A stretch of 64,000 nucleotides of DNA from Rubellimicrobium arenae (lineage in GTDB: Bacteria > Pseudomonadota > Alphaproteobacteria > Rhodobacterales > Rhodobacteraceae), in assembly GCF_017916295.1 (NCBI RefSeq), contig NZ_JAFMSS010000008.1:242350-306349 (forward strand). The letters run 5' to 3'. The notes under the pieces were generated by a model. The model saw only the letters and a list, made by a program, of their open reading frames with translations. It was not told the origin of the DNA and made no database searches. Shown here in pieces: positions 35,951-44,916 of this stretch. Both the position numbers and the translations under genes were made by a program. Position 1 is the first letter of the stretch. Every line of letters begins with the position of its first letter.

Positions 35951-37804
35951 CTACCAGACGATGGGGTGGGTCGCGCCGGTCGTCACGTTCACGAACCCCT
36001 CCGGCAGCGCCTTGGTCGGGGCGACCAGGACCCATCGCCAGGGCGCGCAGGTCAGCGTGGCGAACTTCAGGAACTCCGGAAAGCCAGGCTCCCAGAGATG
36101 GAGGGCGGACTCGGCGTACATCCAGTCCACCTGGGAGCCCGCCCGGTACAGCGCCTGCATCTCGGCATCCAGGTCCTCGGCCGGCCGGGCCGTCATCAGC
36201 CCGCCGACCTCCAGCCGGACCTCAGCTGCGACCTTTCCCCGGTGGACGAGGACCCAGCCCCCGCCGATCTCCTGCAGGCGGTTGACGGCCCGCGCCATGG
36301 CCGCGTCGTCCGAGCCCACGCACCAGACGTTGTGGCTGTCATGGGCAACCGAGCAGGCCAGTGCGGTCTCGGGATCGCGCGGGCCGCAGCCGGTCCAGAA
36401 CATCCGCGCCACCGCCCCGTCGCCCCGGTAGCGGTCCACCAGCGCCCATTTGGTGATCTGGCGCCCCGGGTCGCGCTGCACCTCGCCGCCCGCCACGGGC
36501 AGTTCGACGGTCAGGAAGTCGTCCTCCCAGTGGAAGGGGCGCAGCACGGCGGCCTGCATGGTCGTCCGGCCCGGAGCCGCCGCGATCGCGAAATCCCCGG
36601 CCACCAGGGTCCGGCCCACGTTCATGGTGTCCGTGGCCCAGTCCGGCCAGTCGATCCGGATCGCCGGCCCGACATAGCGGGTCCGCTCGCCCACCCGCTG
36701 CCCGTCGGCCCAGACCTCTGCGATTCCGACGCCCGGCACATCATCCAGAAGCACCAGGTCGGCATAGCGCCCCGGGGACACCGATCCGACCAGATGCTCG
36801 AGCCGCATGTGCCGCGCCGGGTTGATCGTGGCGCAGCGCAGCGCGATCTCGGGCGGCAGGCCCTGCGCGATGGCGGCGCGGACATTGTGGTCCGATGCGC
36901 CCTTGTCCAGCGTCTCGGTGGCGCTGCGGTCGTCGGTGGTGAAGGCCACGTTCGACCAGTCGGGCAGGCCGCGCGCGATCAGCGCGGGCAGGATGCGATC
37001 ATAGGAAAAGGGGCGCAGCTCGACGAAGATGCCGCGCATCAGCCGGTCCCAGGCTTCGTCCGCGGCCCAGACCTCGTGGTCCGAGGACAGCCCGGCCGCC
37101 GCGAAGGCCGAAATGTCGTGCGGGTCGGTAAGGCCGGAGCCATGCCCTTCCACCACGCCGCGCCCGGCCATGGTCGCCCCGATCACCTCCCACATCCGGG
37201 CATAGCCGGGGTTCTCGGGGTTCCAGACGGCCGGCCAGTCCATCACCTCGTCAAGGCCGGTCACCGTGGGATCGGCCAGGAAGCGCCTCAGGTCCGAAGC
37301 ATCGTAATGGCCGCCCGTCTCTTCCCAGGCGGAGGGCGGGACCGCCGAGCCGGGCTGGACGAAGATCTTGAGCGGGCTCCCGGCCAGGCGCGCCTTCTGC
37401 CAGAACTCCAGGTTCCTCGCGCCGTTGACGTTGCCGAACTCGTGGCTCGCCTCGCAGGTCCAGGTATTGCCGCGGGGGAGGACGAGGGCGGCCTCGTGCT
37501 CGGGCGTGAGGTGAGTGGACTCGATGTGCTTGTGGACCTCGCCGAACCCCGGCACGGCCGAAAGGCCATGGCGCCGGACACGTTCCCCCGCTTCGCCGCG
37601 CCAGCTTCCGATGGGGCCGACATAGGCGATGCGGCGCCCGGCGATCACCACCTCCTGGTCGGCCAGCCAATGGCCGGCATAGGCCGCGAACAGCCGGCCG
37701 ACCTCGATCACCCGATCCGCCGGCCGCCGGCCCAGGGCCACCAGCGCGAGCGTCTGGCGGATGCGGACCTCCTCGGCGGCGTCGGGGCGCAGGTCGGGGG
37801 TCAT
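35951..37804 (-). CDS. ade: Adenine deaminase
   Basis: 617 residues. The metal-binding motif GEVHKHIES (His91, His93) and the later HGSGLTDPHD, SSDHEVW and TTDDRSATETLDKG segments are those of AdeC-type adenine deaminases; the C-terminal adenine-deaminase domain ends with PEFLKFATLTCAPWRWVL. It converts adenine to hypoxanthine. Its start overlaps the stop of the preceding permease (ATGA), making it the last gene of a translationally coupled nucleoside-import run. The ATG at 37804 is set by this overlap. Confidence 0.9.
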   Translation of the reverse strand: MTPDLRPDAAEEVRIRQTLALVALGRRPADRVIEVGRLFAAYAGHWLADQEVVIAGRRIAYVGPIGSWRGEAGERVRRHGLSAVPGFGEVHKHIESTHLTPEHEAALVLPRGNTWTCEASHEFGNVNGARNLEFWQKARLAGSPLKIFVQPGSAVPPSAWEETGGHYDASDLRRFLADPTVTGLDEVMDWPAVWNPENPGYARMWEVIGATMAGRGVVEGHGSGLTDPHDISAFAAAGLSSDHEVWAADEAWDRLMRGIFVELRPFSYDRILPALIARGLPDWSNVAFTTDDRSATETLDKGASDHNVRAAIAQGLPPEIALRCATINPARHMRLEHLVGSVSPGRYADLVLLDDVPGVGIAEVWADGQRVGERTRYVGPAIRIDWPDWATDTMNVGRTLVAGDFAIAAAPGRTTMQAAVLRPFHWEDDFLTVELPVAGGEVQRDPGRQITKWALVDRYRGDGAVARMFWTGCGPRDPETALACSVAHDSHNVWCVGSDDAAMARAVNRLQEIGGGWVLVHRGKVAAEVRLEVGGLMTARPAEDLDAEMQALYRAGSQVDWMYAESALHLWEPGFPEFLKFATLTCAPWRWVLVAPTKALPEGFVNVTTGATHPIVW

Positions 37805-38721
37805 GCCGCGCTCTCCCGACGCCGGGTGCGGGCGGAGAACAGGATGAGGGCCAGCACGGTGACCACGAAGGGGATGGTCTGGATCAGCTCGCCGGGGATC
37901 CAGCCGAACAGGCCGGGCATGACGATGGACAGGGCCTCGAAGACCCCGAAGAGCAGCGCGGCCAGGAGGGCGCCCACCGGATGCCGCGCCCCGAGCAGCA
38001 CCGCGCCCAGCGCGATGAAGCCCCGGCCCGCGGTCATGTCGCGCGTGAAGCCCACATAGTTGAACATCGCCAGTTGCGCCCCGCCCAGCCCGGCCAGCGC
38101 GCCCGACGCCACGAGCGACCACATCCGCACCGCATCGACCCGCACGCCCGCCGCCTGGGGCGCGGCCGGGGCCTCGCCCACCGCCCGCAGCCAGAGCCCG
38201 CGCGGCGTCCGGTAGAGGATGTACCACAGGCCGAACACGGCAAAGGCCGCGACCCAGCTCAGCAGGGAGTGGCCGGACAGGAGGCCCAGGACGGGCACGC
38301 CGTCGACCCAGGGAATGTGAACCGCAGGGATCTTTCCGGACACGAGGTTGATCGAGGTCCCCTTGTCGCCCCCCGTCGCGAGCGAGAGCGCGAAGGGCGT
38401 CCCTCCGGCCGCGAGGATGTTCACCGCAAAGCCCACGAGGATGATGTCGGCCCTGAGGCGCAGGTGGAACAGGCCCATCAGCGCGCCCAGCAGCGCCCCC
38501 ATCCCCATGCCCGCCAGCACCGCGATCCACCACGGGGCATGGACGGACACGATCACCGCCGTCAGGGCGGCGATCAGCATCATGCCCTCGAGCGCCACGT
38601 TCAGCGCTCCGCTCAGGTCCGAGACGAGGCCCCCCAGCGTGGCGAGAAGAAGGGGCGTGGTGGCGCGGATCACCGCGACGAGGAACGTGGCCGAAAGGAC
38701 GGCGGTCAGGAGTTCGGTCAT
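37801..38721 (-). CDS. ABC transporter permease, BMP/nucleoside type (second permease)
   Basis: 306 residues with about nine hydrophobic segments and the conserved GLVSDLSGALNVALEGMMLI opening (split here as GLVSDLSGALNVA and LEGMM), typical of the second permease (YufQ/NupC-like) in BMP-family importers. It forms the membrane channel with the permease encoded just upstream. Start and stop overlap both neighbours by four bases (ATGA), so stoichiometric production is likely. Start at 38721 is MTELLTAV; a longer frame to 38775 is unsupported. Confidence 0.9.
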   Translation of the reverse strand: MTELLTAVLSATFLVAVIRATTPLLLATLGGLVSDLSGALNVALEGMMLIAALTAVIVSVHAPWWIAVLAGMGMGALLGALMGLFHLRLRADIILVGFAVNILAAGGTPFALSLATGGDKGTSINLVSGKIPAVHIPWVDGVPVLGLLSGHSLLSWVAAFAVFGLWYILYRTPRGLWLRAVGEAPAAPQAAGVRVDAVRMWSLVASGALAGLGGAQLAMFNYVGFTRDMTAGRGFIALGAVLLGARHPVGALLAALLFGVFEALSIVMPGLFGWIPGELIQTIPFVVTVLALILFSARTRRRESAA

Positions 38722-39806
38722 TCGGCGGGGGCCCCCACGGCCGGAGAGCGGCGTCGGCCGAGCCGCCCGAGCCATCGCCGGCCCGGCAGGCGGACGGAGG
38801 AGGCGACGAGAAGGATGATGAGCGCCTGCACCACGCCCAGCATCTCGGTCGGCACGTCCGAGCGCAGGCCCATGAGCTGCGCGCCCTGTCGCAGGTAGCC
38901 GTAGGCGAGCGCCACGACGGGCACGGCCAGCGGGCGGGACCGGGCCACGATGGCGATCAGGATTCCCTCGAAGGCGAGGTTCCCCTCGAAGTCGATGGCG
39001 ATGCGCCCGAAGGCCCGGCCCTGGACGAAGACCGCCCCGAGAAGGCCCCCGATCGCGCCCGAGGCCGTCATGGCCGACACCATGATCCGGCGCGCCGGGA
39101 TGCCGGCATAGTCCGCGAAGCCGGGGTTGTGTCCGACCAGCCGAAGCCTGAGCCCCCAGGCCGTCCGATAGAGCGCGAACCAGGCCAGCCCCGTCGCGAC
39201 CAGCGCCACGGCGATCCCCAGGTCGAAGCGGGTGCCGGGCACGATGGCCGGGAACACCGCCTGCGGAGGGAAGTCGGGGCTGTTGAGCTGCCCCGTCCCG
39301 GGCGGGGCCAGATGCGCCCGCACGATCCAGTTCACCACCCGTATGGCGATGTAGTTCAGCATCAGGGAGGACACGATCTCCGAAGCGCCGAACCGGGCCT
39401 TGGCCCAGCCGGGCACGAAGCCGTAGGCCGCCCCGGCGGCCATCGCGGCCAGCATCCCGAGCGGGATCGCCAGCGGCGTCACGCCCAGCGGCGACAGCGC
39501 CACCAGCGAGGCCAGGAGCCCTCCGACATAGGCCTGCCCCTGGACGCCCAGGGCGAACTGCCGCGCCTGGAACACGAGGCTGAAGGCGAGGCCGGTCAGG
39601 GTCAGCTTGGCCACGTCGTCGATCCAGAGGCCCCGCGTCCGGTTGGAGGACATCGGCGCCATCAGGAAGGTCGAGAACGCCTTCGCGGGTTCGTCGGAGG
39701 TCGCGAGCACGATCAGGAAGGCCACGACCAGGGCGACGGCAAGGGCGGCCAGCGCGCGCCCGGTCTCGCGCAAGAGGGTGGCGGTGCGGGAGGATGCGGC
39801 GGTCAT
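38718..39806 (-). CDS. ABC transporter permease, BMP/nucleoside type (first permease)
   Basis: 362 residues with about ten membrane segments. The segment LTGLAFSLVFQARQFALGVQGQ, SEIVSSLMLNYIA and the cytoplasmic loop VGHNPGFADYAGIPARR are hallmarks of the first permease (YufP/NupB-like) in BMP-type nucleoside importers. It overlaps the ATPase gene upstream and the second permease downstream, both by ATGA. The C-terminus is long and basic. Confidence 0.9.
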   Translation of the reverse strand: MTAASSRTATLLRETGRALAALAVALVVAFLIVLATSDEPAKAFSTFLMAPMSSNRTRGLWIDDVAKLTLTGLAFSLVFQARQFALGVQGQAYVGGLLASLVALSPLGVTPLAIPLGMLAAMAAGAAYGFVPGWAKARFGASEIVSSLMLNYIAIRVVNWIVRAHLAPPGTGQLNSPDFPPQAVFPAIVPGTRFDLGIAVALVATGLAWFALYRTAWGLRLRLVGHNPGFADYAGIPARRIMVSAMTASGAIGGLLGAVFVQGRAFGRIAIDFEGNLAFEGILIAIVARSRPLAVPVVALAYGYLRQGAQLMGLRSDVPTEMLGVVQALIILLVASSVRLPGRRWLGRLGRRRSPAVGAPAE

Positions 39807-41347
39807 GCGAGGGCGGCCTGCATCTCGGGCGCGGCCTGCCGCTCGATGCCGAGCATGTAGGCTCCGAGCCGTTCCGCCGTCAGGTTGGGCGTGTTGCGGA
39901 AGGCCGCCACGATGCGGCCCCGGTAGAACACCAGAAGGCGATCCGACAGCGCCAGGAGCTCCGACAGGTCGGCCGAGGCCAGGATCACGGCCGCCCCGCC
40001 GTCGCGCGCGGCCGTCAGGGCGTTCCAGATGAACTGCGTGGCGCCCAGATCCACGCCGCGCGTGGGCTGGTTCACGAGAAGGAGGCGCGGCTGCTCGGCC
40101 AGCTCGCGGGCGACGACGACCTTTTGCATGTTCCCGCCGGACAGGGTGCCCACCGGCGCATCCGGCCCGCCCACCCGGATCGACAGCCGGTCGATCAGGC
40201 GGCGCGCCTCGCCCCGGATGGCCCTGCGGTCCAGAAGTCCGCGCCGCACGAATCGGCGGTCGCCCAGGCGGGTGGCGACCAGGTTCTCGGCCACGGTGGC
40301 GCCGGTCGCCAGGCCGGTCGCGATGCGGTCTTCGGGGATGTTCGCGACCCCGAGCGCCCGCCGGGCCGGCACGTCGAGCGTTCCGATCTCCTGACCACCC
40401 AAGCGCACGGAGCCCGCCGCGACCGGGCGAAGGCCGGCCACGGCCTCGATCAGCTCGGCCTGCCCGTTCCCCTCCACGCCCACCAGGCCCAGGATCTCGC
40501 GGGAGCGGACCTCCAGGCTCAGGTCCTCGGCGATGGTGGCCCCGCTTTCGGCCATGAGCCGCAGGCCCGACACCGACAGGGCCACAGGCCCCTCGTTCCT
40601 GGCACGCTCGACCCGCAGCGTCACCTCGCGCCCGACCATCATCGCGGCCAGGCCCGCCTCGTCCGTGTCGCCCCGCGCCACCTCGCCCACGCTGCGCCCG
40701 GCCCGCATGACGGTGATCCGGTCCGAGATCGCCAGAACCTCCGGCAGCTTGTGGGCGATGAAGATGACCGTGCGGCCCTGCGCCACCAGCGCGCGGATCG
40801 CGGTGAACAGCTCCTCCACCTCCTGCGGGGCAAGGACGGCGGTCGGCTCGTCGAGGATCAGGATGCGGGCGTCGCGGTAGAGCGCCTTCAGGATCTCCAC
40901 CCGCTGCTGCTGCCCCACGGGGAGCCGCCGCACCGGCAGGAGCGGGTCCACCCGCAGCCGAAACCGCTCGGACAGGTCCCGCACCCGGGCGATGGCCGCC
41001 TCGCGGTCGAAGCGGAGCCCCGAGGCGGGCTCGGCCCCAAGGACCACGTTCTCGTAGACGGTGAAGGACGGCACGAGGCTGAAGTGCTGGAAGACCATGC
41101 CCACGCCGTGGTCGAGCGCGTCCCTCGGGCCGGTAAAGGCGACCTCCCGGCCGGCGATCCGCAGGGTGCCGGCATCGGGCCGTTCCAGCCCGAAGAGGAT
41201 CTTCATCAGCGTGGACTTGCCCGCGCCGTTCTCGCCCACGACGGCATGGACCTCGCCGGGCCGGACGGTCAGGTCCACGCCGTCATTGGCCACCGTGCCA
41301 CCGGGATAGACGCGGGTGATGCCCCGCGCCTCGATCATCGGAACCAT
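39803..41347 (-). CDS. ABC transporter ATP-binding protein, BMP/nucleoside type
   Basis: About 514 residues, two fused ABC domains as in sugar and nucleoside importers. The first has Walker A GENGAGKST, Q-loop FQHFSLVPSFTV, LPVGQQQRVEI and LILDEPTAVL; the second has the degenerate GVEGNGQAELIEAVAG and LSGGNMQKVVVARE, NQPTRGVD. It drives the permease pair with the substrate-binding protein encoded 50 bp upstream. Three start codons (GTG 41353, ATG 41347, ATG 41338) precede the conserved MIEARG; the middle one is listed. A GC dyad lies in the gap to the binding-protein gene. Confidence 0.92.
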   Translation of the reverse strand: MVPMIEARGITRVYPGGTVANDGVDLTVRPGEVHAVVGENGAGKSTLMKILFGLERPDAGTLRIAGREVAFTGPRDALDHGVGMVFQHFSLVPSFTVYENVVLGAEPASGLRFDREAAIARVRDLSERFRLRVDPLLPVRRLPVGQQQRVEILKALYRDARILILDEPTAVLAPQEVEELFTAIRALVAQGRTVIFIAHKLPEVLAISDRITVMRAGRSVGEVARGDTDEAGLAAMMVGREVTLRVERARNEGPVALSVSGLRLMAESGATIAEDLSLEVRSREILGLVGVEGNGQAELIEAVAGLRPVAAGSVRLGGQEIGTLDVPARRALGVANIPEDRIATGLATGATVAENLVATRLGDRRFVRRGLLDRRAIRGEARRLIDRLSIRVGGPDAPVGTLSGGNMQKVVVARELAEQPRLLLVNQPTRGVDLGATQFIWNALTAARDGGAAVILASADLSELLALSDRLLVFYRGRIVAAFRNTPNLTAERLGAYMLGIERQAAPEMQAALA

Positions 41348-41352
41348 GCCCA

Positions 41353-41399
41353 CCCCCCGGGAACGGCCGCCCGGCGCAGGGCCGGACGGGCCGGCTGCC
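41353..41399 (-). other. GC-rich dyad between binding-protein and ATPase genes
   Basis: The short spacer contains imperfect complementary GGCC...CCGGC and GCCGG...GGCC arms. Hairpins in this position commonly lower downstream expression so that the binding protein is made in excess; this is inference. Confidence 0.4.
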
Positions 41400-42446
41400 T
41401 CAGTTCATCGCCGTATCCACGGTGATCTCGCCCGAGATGATCTGCTGCTCGATGGCGTCGACCTGGGTCCGCACCTCCTCGGGGACGAGCTTCGCATACT
41501 GATCGTTCCTGGAGATGCCGACCGCGCCGTCCGCAAGGCCGAGCAACAGGGTCTGGCCGTAGGGCGCCGTGCCGTCGAGGGTCTGCTGGAGCACGGTGTA
41601 GAGCGAGTCGCCCACCTTCTTCTCGACGCTGGTGAAGATCACGTCGGCCTGCGCCGGATCGGTCGGCGCGAAGATCGCGGCCTGGTCGCTGTCCACGCCG
41701 ATGGCGAGCTTGCCCTCGTCCCGTGCGGCCTGCAGCGCGCCGATCCCGGTCGCCCCGGCGATGGGAAAGACCACGTCCACCCCCTGCGCGAACTGCGCGA
41801 GCGCCAGTTCCTTGCCCTTGGCGGGGTCGGTGAAGCTGCCGGCAACCGCCTGCACCACCTCGACATCCGGCTTGGCGGCCTTGGCGCCCTGCTCGAATCC
41901 CACGGCGAACTCCAGCACGGTGGAGCCCTCGACCCCGAGGATGGTGCCGAGCTTGCCCGTTTCGGAGATCATCGCGGCGGCGTAGCCGGCCAGGTAGGCG
42001 GCGGTCGAGGTGCGGTAGGTGATGGCAAGGATGTTGGGGAAGGCCCCGCCCGAAAAGTCGGGCGTATCGTCGAAAAGGATGAACCGGGTGTCCGGGTATT
42101 CGGGCGCCAGCGCCTGCATGAAGCCGTTCATCTCCCAGGTGCCGGCGATCACCACGTCGAAGCCCTGATCGGTGGCGTCGGCCAGCGCGGGCTCCCACCG
42201 CGACCGGTCGAGCCCTGCCTCGATGACCGTGACGTCCACCGGCAGGTCGGCCTCGGCCCGCTCCAGGCCGGCGGCGGCGCTGTCGAAGAAGCTCTTGTCC
42301 CCCAGGTTGCCATGCACCACGAGGGCGACGGTCAGCGGATCGTCCTCGGTGTAGTCCTGCGCGACGGCGCCGAGCGGGAGGACGGCGGCAAGGCCCGCAC
42401 CCAGCACGAGTTGCGCGGCAAAGCGTCGGGAGGGTCGGAACGTCAT
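41400..42446 (-). CDS. BMP-family ABC transporter substrate-binding protein
   Basis: 348 residues with a signal peptide (ending AVA-QDY). The mature sequence has VALVVHGNLGDKSFFDSAAAGLE, WEPALADATDQGFDVVIAGTWEMNGFM and the later GVEGSTVLEFAVGFEQGAKA (in parts), matching BmpA/PnrA/NupA-type proteins that bind purine nucleosides in the periplasm. No lipobox is apparent, so it is periplasmic rather than lipid-anchored. Its start overlaps the nucleoside hydrolase stop (ATGA), tying uptake to hydrolysis in one transcript. Confidence 0.92.
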   Translation of the reverse strand: MTFRPSRRFAAQLVLGAGLAAVLPLGAVAQDYTEDDPLTVALVVHGNLGDKSFFDSAAAGLERAEADLPVDVTVIEAGLDRSRWEPALADATDQGFDVVIAGTWEMNGFMQALAPEYPDTRFILFDDTPDFSGGAFPNILAITYRTSTAAYLAGYAAAMISETGKLGTILGVEGSTVLEFAVGFEQGAKAAKPDVEVVQAVAGSFTDPAKGKELALAQFAQGVDVVFPIAGATGIGALQAARDEGKLAIGVDSDQAAIFAPTDPAQADVIFTSVEKKVGDSLYTVLQQTLDGTAPYGQTLLLGLADGAVGISRNDQYAKLVPEEVRTQVDAIEQQIISGEITVDTAMN

Positions 42447-43429
42447 CGTGCGGTCTCCTTCTCGGGTGTCCTTGCGGTGGAGCCGGGCCGCCAGGTGACG
42501 GACTCGGCGAAAAGGGCCTTGAGGCGGTCGAGGTCGCCGCTCTCGACAAGGGTCACGGGCGGCGTGCCCAGGCGGCTGGACGGGTCCACCACCGTCATCC
42601 CCCGCGTGATCCCGGGGGCGAGCGCGACGTCCACGCTCGCCGTGAGGGCGCCGGTGACGATCGAGGGCTCGATCACCACGGCGGCGGCGAAGGGATCCAC
42701 GAACTGGAAGACGTCGCCGCGCCCGTAGCCGATCGCAAAGCGCCGCGCATGCGACGCGAGCGCATGGGCGAAGGCGCCATACGGGTCGTCCGTCCGGCCC
42801 TGGAAGGCGTCGTCCATCTCCGGCCCCGTCATGGCGTGGCTGCGGCAGGGCTCCCAGGGGACCACGACGGTCGGGATGTCGGCCCCGAAGACGATCGCCG
42901 CCGCCTCGGGGTCGGCGTAGATGTTGAACTCGGCCGCGGGCGTGGTGTTGCCGCGCCCGTAGACCGTGCCCCCCATGAGGGTGAGCTGGCCGATCCCGGC
43001 CTCGATCCCCGGCGCGAGGCGGAGAGCGAGCGCGAGGTTGGTCAGGGGTCCGATCATGAGCAGGTCGACCTTCGCCTCCTCCGCGCGGGCCCGCTCCAGG
43101 CGGCGGCACAGGAAGGTCACGGCGTCGTGGCTTGCGGGCTCGGGGATGCGGGCGGGCCGGGGCGCGCCGCCCAAGCCGTCCTCCCCGTGGACATGGGCGG
43201 CGTCGATCACCGCGCCGGTCAGGGGCCGCGCCTGCCCGGCATGGACCGGAACATGGGCGGCGCCCGCCAGGGCGAGAACGCTCAGGATGTTGCGGGTCGC
43301 CGCCTCGAGGCCCACGTTGCCGAACACCGTCGTGATCGCCTCGGGGACGACGCCATGGGCGATCAGCATCATCAGGGCCTGGGCGTCGTCCACCCCGCCG
43401 TCGGTGTCGAGGATCAGGGGGTTCCGCAT
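42443..43429 (-). CDS. Nucleoside hydrolase (IunH family)
   Basis: 328 residues. The N-terminal Ca-binding motif is present as LILDTDGGVDDAQAL (Asp8, Asp10, Asp14, Asp15), followed by TTVFGNV, LLMIGPLTNLALALR and AEFNIYADPEAAAIVF, the standard inosine-uridine hydrolase order. It splits nucleosides into base and ribose in the cytoplasm. The gene overlaps the deaminase upstream by one base (TGATG) and the binding protein downstream by four (ATGA). Base specificity cannot be read, but the flanking purine deaminases favour purine nucleosides. Confidence 0.92.
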   Translation of the reverse strand: MRNPLILDTDGGVDDAQALMMLIAHGVVPEAITTVFGNVGLEAATRNILSVLALAGAAHVPVHAGQARPLTGAVIDAAHVHGEDGLGGAPRPARIPEPASHDAVTFLCRRLERARAEEAKVDLLMIGPLTNLALALRLAPGIEAGIGQLTLMGGTVYGRGNTTPAAEFNIYADPEAAAIVFGADIPTVVVPWEPCRSHAMTGPEMDDAFQGRTDDPYGAFAHALASHARRFAIGYGRGDVFQFVDPFAAAVVIEPSIVTGALTASVDVALAPGITRGMTVVDPSSRLGTPPVTLVESGDLDRLKALFAESVTWRPGSTARTPEKETAR

Positions 43430-44766
43430 CAGGCTGCCCTTTCGCCGCGTGCCACGCGGTCCCAGAAGTTCCGGTAGGTCGCCGCGTAGTCGCGGCGGAG
43501 TTCGTCGAAGTCGGCCCGCAGCAGGCGACGGTCCCGCACCAGCGCCTCGCCCGCGACCCAGAGATGCCGGAGGTCCCGCCCCGATCCCGAGTAGACGAGC
43601 GCCGTCTCGATCTCGGGCGTTTCGGACCAGCCCGGGCCGCGCATGTCGAAGACGGCGATGTCCGCGGCCTTGCCGATCTCCAGCGATCCGGTCTCGTCCC
43701 CGAGGCCCAGAGCCCGCGCGCCGTCGATGGTCGCCATGCGGATCAGGTCCCGGGACGGGATGGGCTGCGCCCGGCCTTCGCGATGGCTGGCCACGAGGCC
43801 CGCCACCTTCATCTCGGTCACCATGTCGTAGGCGTTGTTCGCGGCGACGTTGTCCGTCCCCAGCGCCACGATCACCCCCGCCCGGCGCAGGTCCACCACC
43901 GGGCATATCCCTTCGCGTCCCGACCGCAGCCCCGCCGTGGCGCAATGCGCGACCGAGGCCGCCGGGGCGGCGGCGAAGATGGCGATGTCCTGGGGCGAAA
44001 GATCCAGGCAATGGGCCGCATGGACCCGACCGGCGAAAAAGCCGGACCGTTCCAAAGCCTGCGTGGCGGTCAGGCCCCAGCGGGCCAGGGTGTCCTCGTT
44101 GTCCTCGGGGCCGGCCGCCATGTGGAGGTGCATTCCGCAGCCCAGCCGGTTGGCGGCCTCCACCTCGGCCATGAGGGTCTGCTCGGAGTTGTCGACAAAA
44201 GGCGCGTGCGGCCCGAACCAGGGGATCACGCGGCCCCGCCGCTGCCCTTCCACGAAGGCCACCGCGCGTTCGAGCTCGGCCCGGCCATGCTCCAGGTCGC
44301 CCAGCTCGACGATGCCGTAGGCCACGACGGCCCGAAGCCCCGAGGCATCGGCGGCCCGGGCGACCTCTTCGGCGTGGAAGTACTGGTCGCAGAAGGTCGT
44401 GGTGCCCGACAGGGCCATCTCGGCGCAGGACAGGGCAACGGCCGGGCCGATGTCGCCGGGGCCGAGGCTCAGCTCGGGCTCGCGGATCGAATGGTACCAG
44501 CCGTCCATGGTGAGGAGCGAATGCCCCTCGGAGCGGCCGCGGAACAGGATCATCGCCGCATGGGTGTGCGCGTTGACGAGGCCCGGCATGACGAGATGGC
44601 CCGACAGGTCCAGCACCTCGTCGAAGCGCGCGGGATCGGGGCGCGTGGCGCCGGACCCGAGGCCGGCGATGCGGCCATCTTCGACGCTGATCCAGCCGTC
44701 TATGAGGACGCGGTTCGACGGATCGACCGTCAGAACAGTGGCGCCGTGAAGCAGAAACGAGAGCAT
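43429..44766 (-). CDS. Amidohydrolase, MTA/SAH deaminase-like
   Basis: 445 residues. The metal motif VNAHTHAAMILFRG (His67, His69), the second-site GPHAPFVD, MHLHMAAGPEDNE, and ALGTDNVAANNAYDM with the catalytic Asp place it with the 5-methylthioadenosine/S-adenosylhomocysteine deaminase and chlorohydrolase branch. It likely deaminates an adenosine-type nucleoside or base. It is the first gene of the minus-strand run, with the start codon inside one arm of an inverted repeat shared with the divergent cdd promoter. Confidence 0.87.
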   Translation of the reverse strand: MLSFLLHGATVLTVDPSNRVLIDGWISVEDGRIAGLGSGATRPDPARFDEVLDLSGHLVMPGLVNAHTHAAMILFRGRSEGHSLLTMDGWYHSIREPELSLGPGDIGPAVALSCAEMALSGTTTFCDQYFHAEEVARAADASGLRAVVAYGIVELGDLEHGRAELERAVAFVEGQRRGRVIPWFGPHAPFVDNSEQTLMAEVEAANRLGCGMHLHMAAGPEDNEDTLARWGLTATQALERSGFFAGRVHAAHCLDLSPQDIAIFAAAPAASVAHCATAGLRSGREGICPVVDLRRAGVIVALGTDNVAANNAYDMVTEMKVAGLVASHREGRAQPIPSRDLIRMATIDGARALGLGDETGSLEIGKAADIAVFDMRGPGWSETPEIETALVYSGSGRDLRHLWVAGEALVRDRRLLRADFDELRRDYAATYRNFWDRVARGERAA

Positions 44767-44831
44767 TTGACCCGGTCTTGAGAACCGCCTTAAGAAATGG
44801 TTGGGCCGAGCAGACAGGACTTGTCAAATGC
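44763..44831. promoter_or_regulatory. Inverted repeat in the divergent promoter region (candidate operator pair)
   Basis: GCATTTGAC at 44763-44771 and GTCAAATGC at 44823-44831 are perfect inverted copies separated by 51 bp. The left arm covers the ATG of the amidohydrolase gene; the right arm lies 86 bp before the cdd start. It is the only AT-containing dyad of this quality in the 150-bp spacer and may bind a regulator of both transcripts. Confidence 0.5.
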
Positions 44832-44916
44832 AAACGCCGACCGTCAGCGCGCCGCCGGGACGCCCCGTTCGCCTGCACGTTTTCCGGGCAGCGCCGCAGT
44901 CCGGCCGGGCCGCCCG

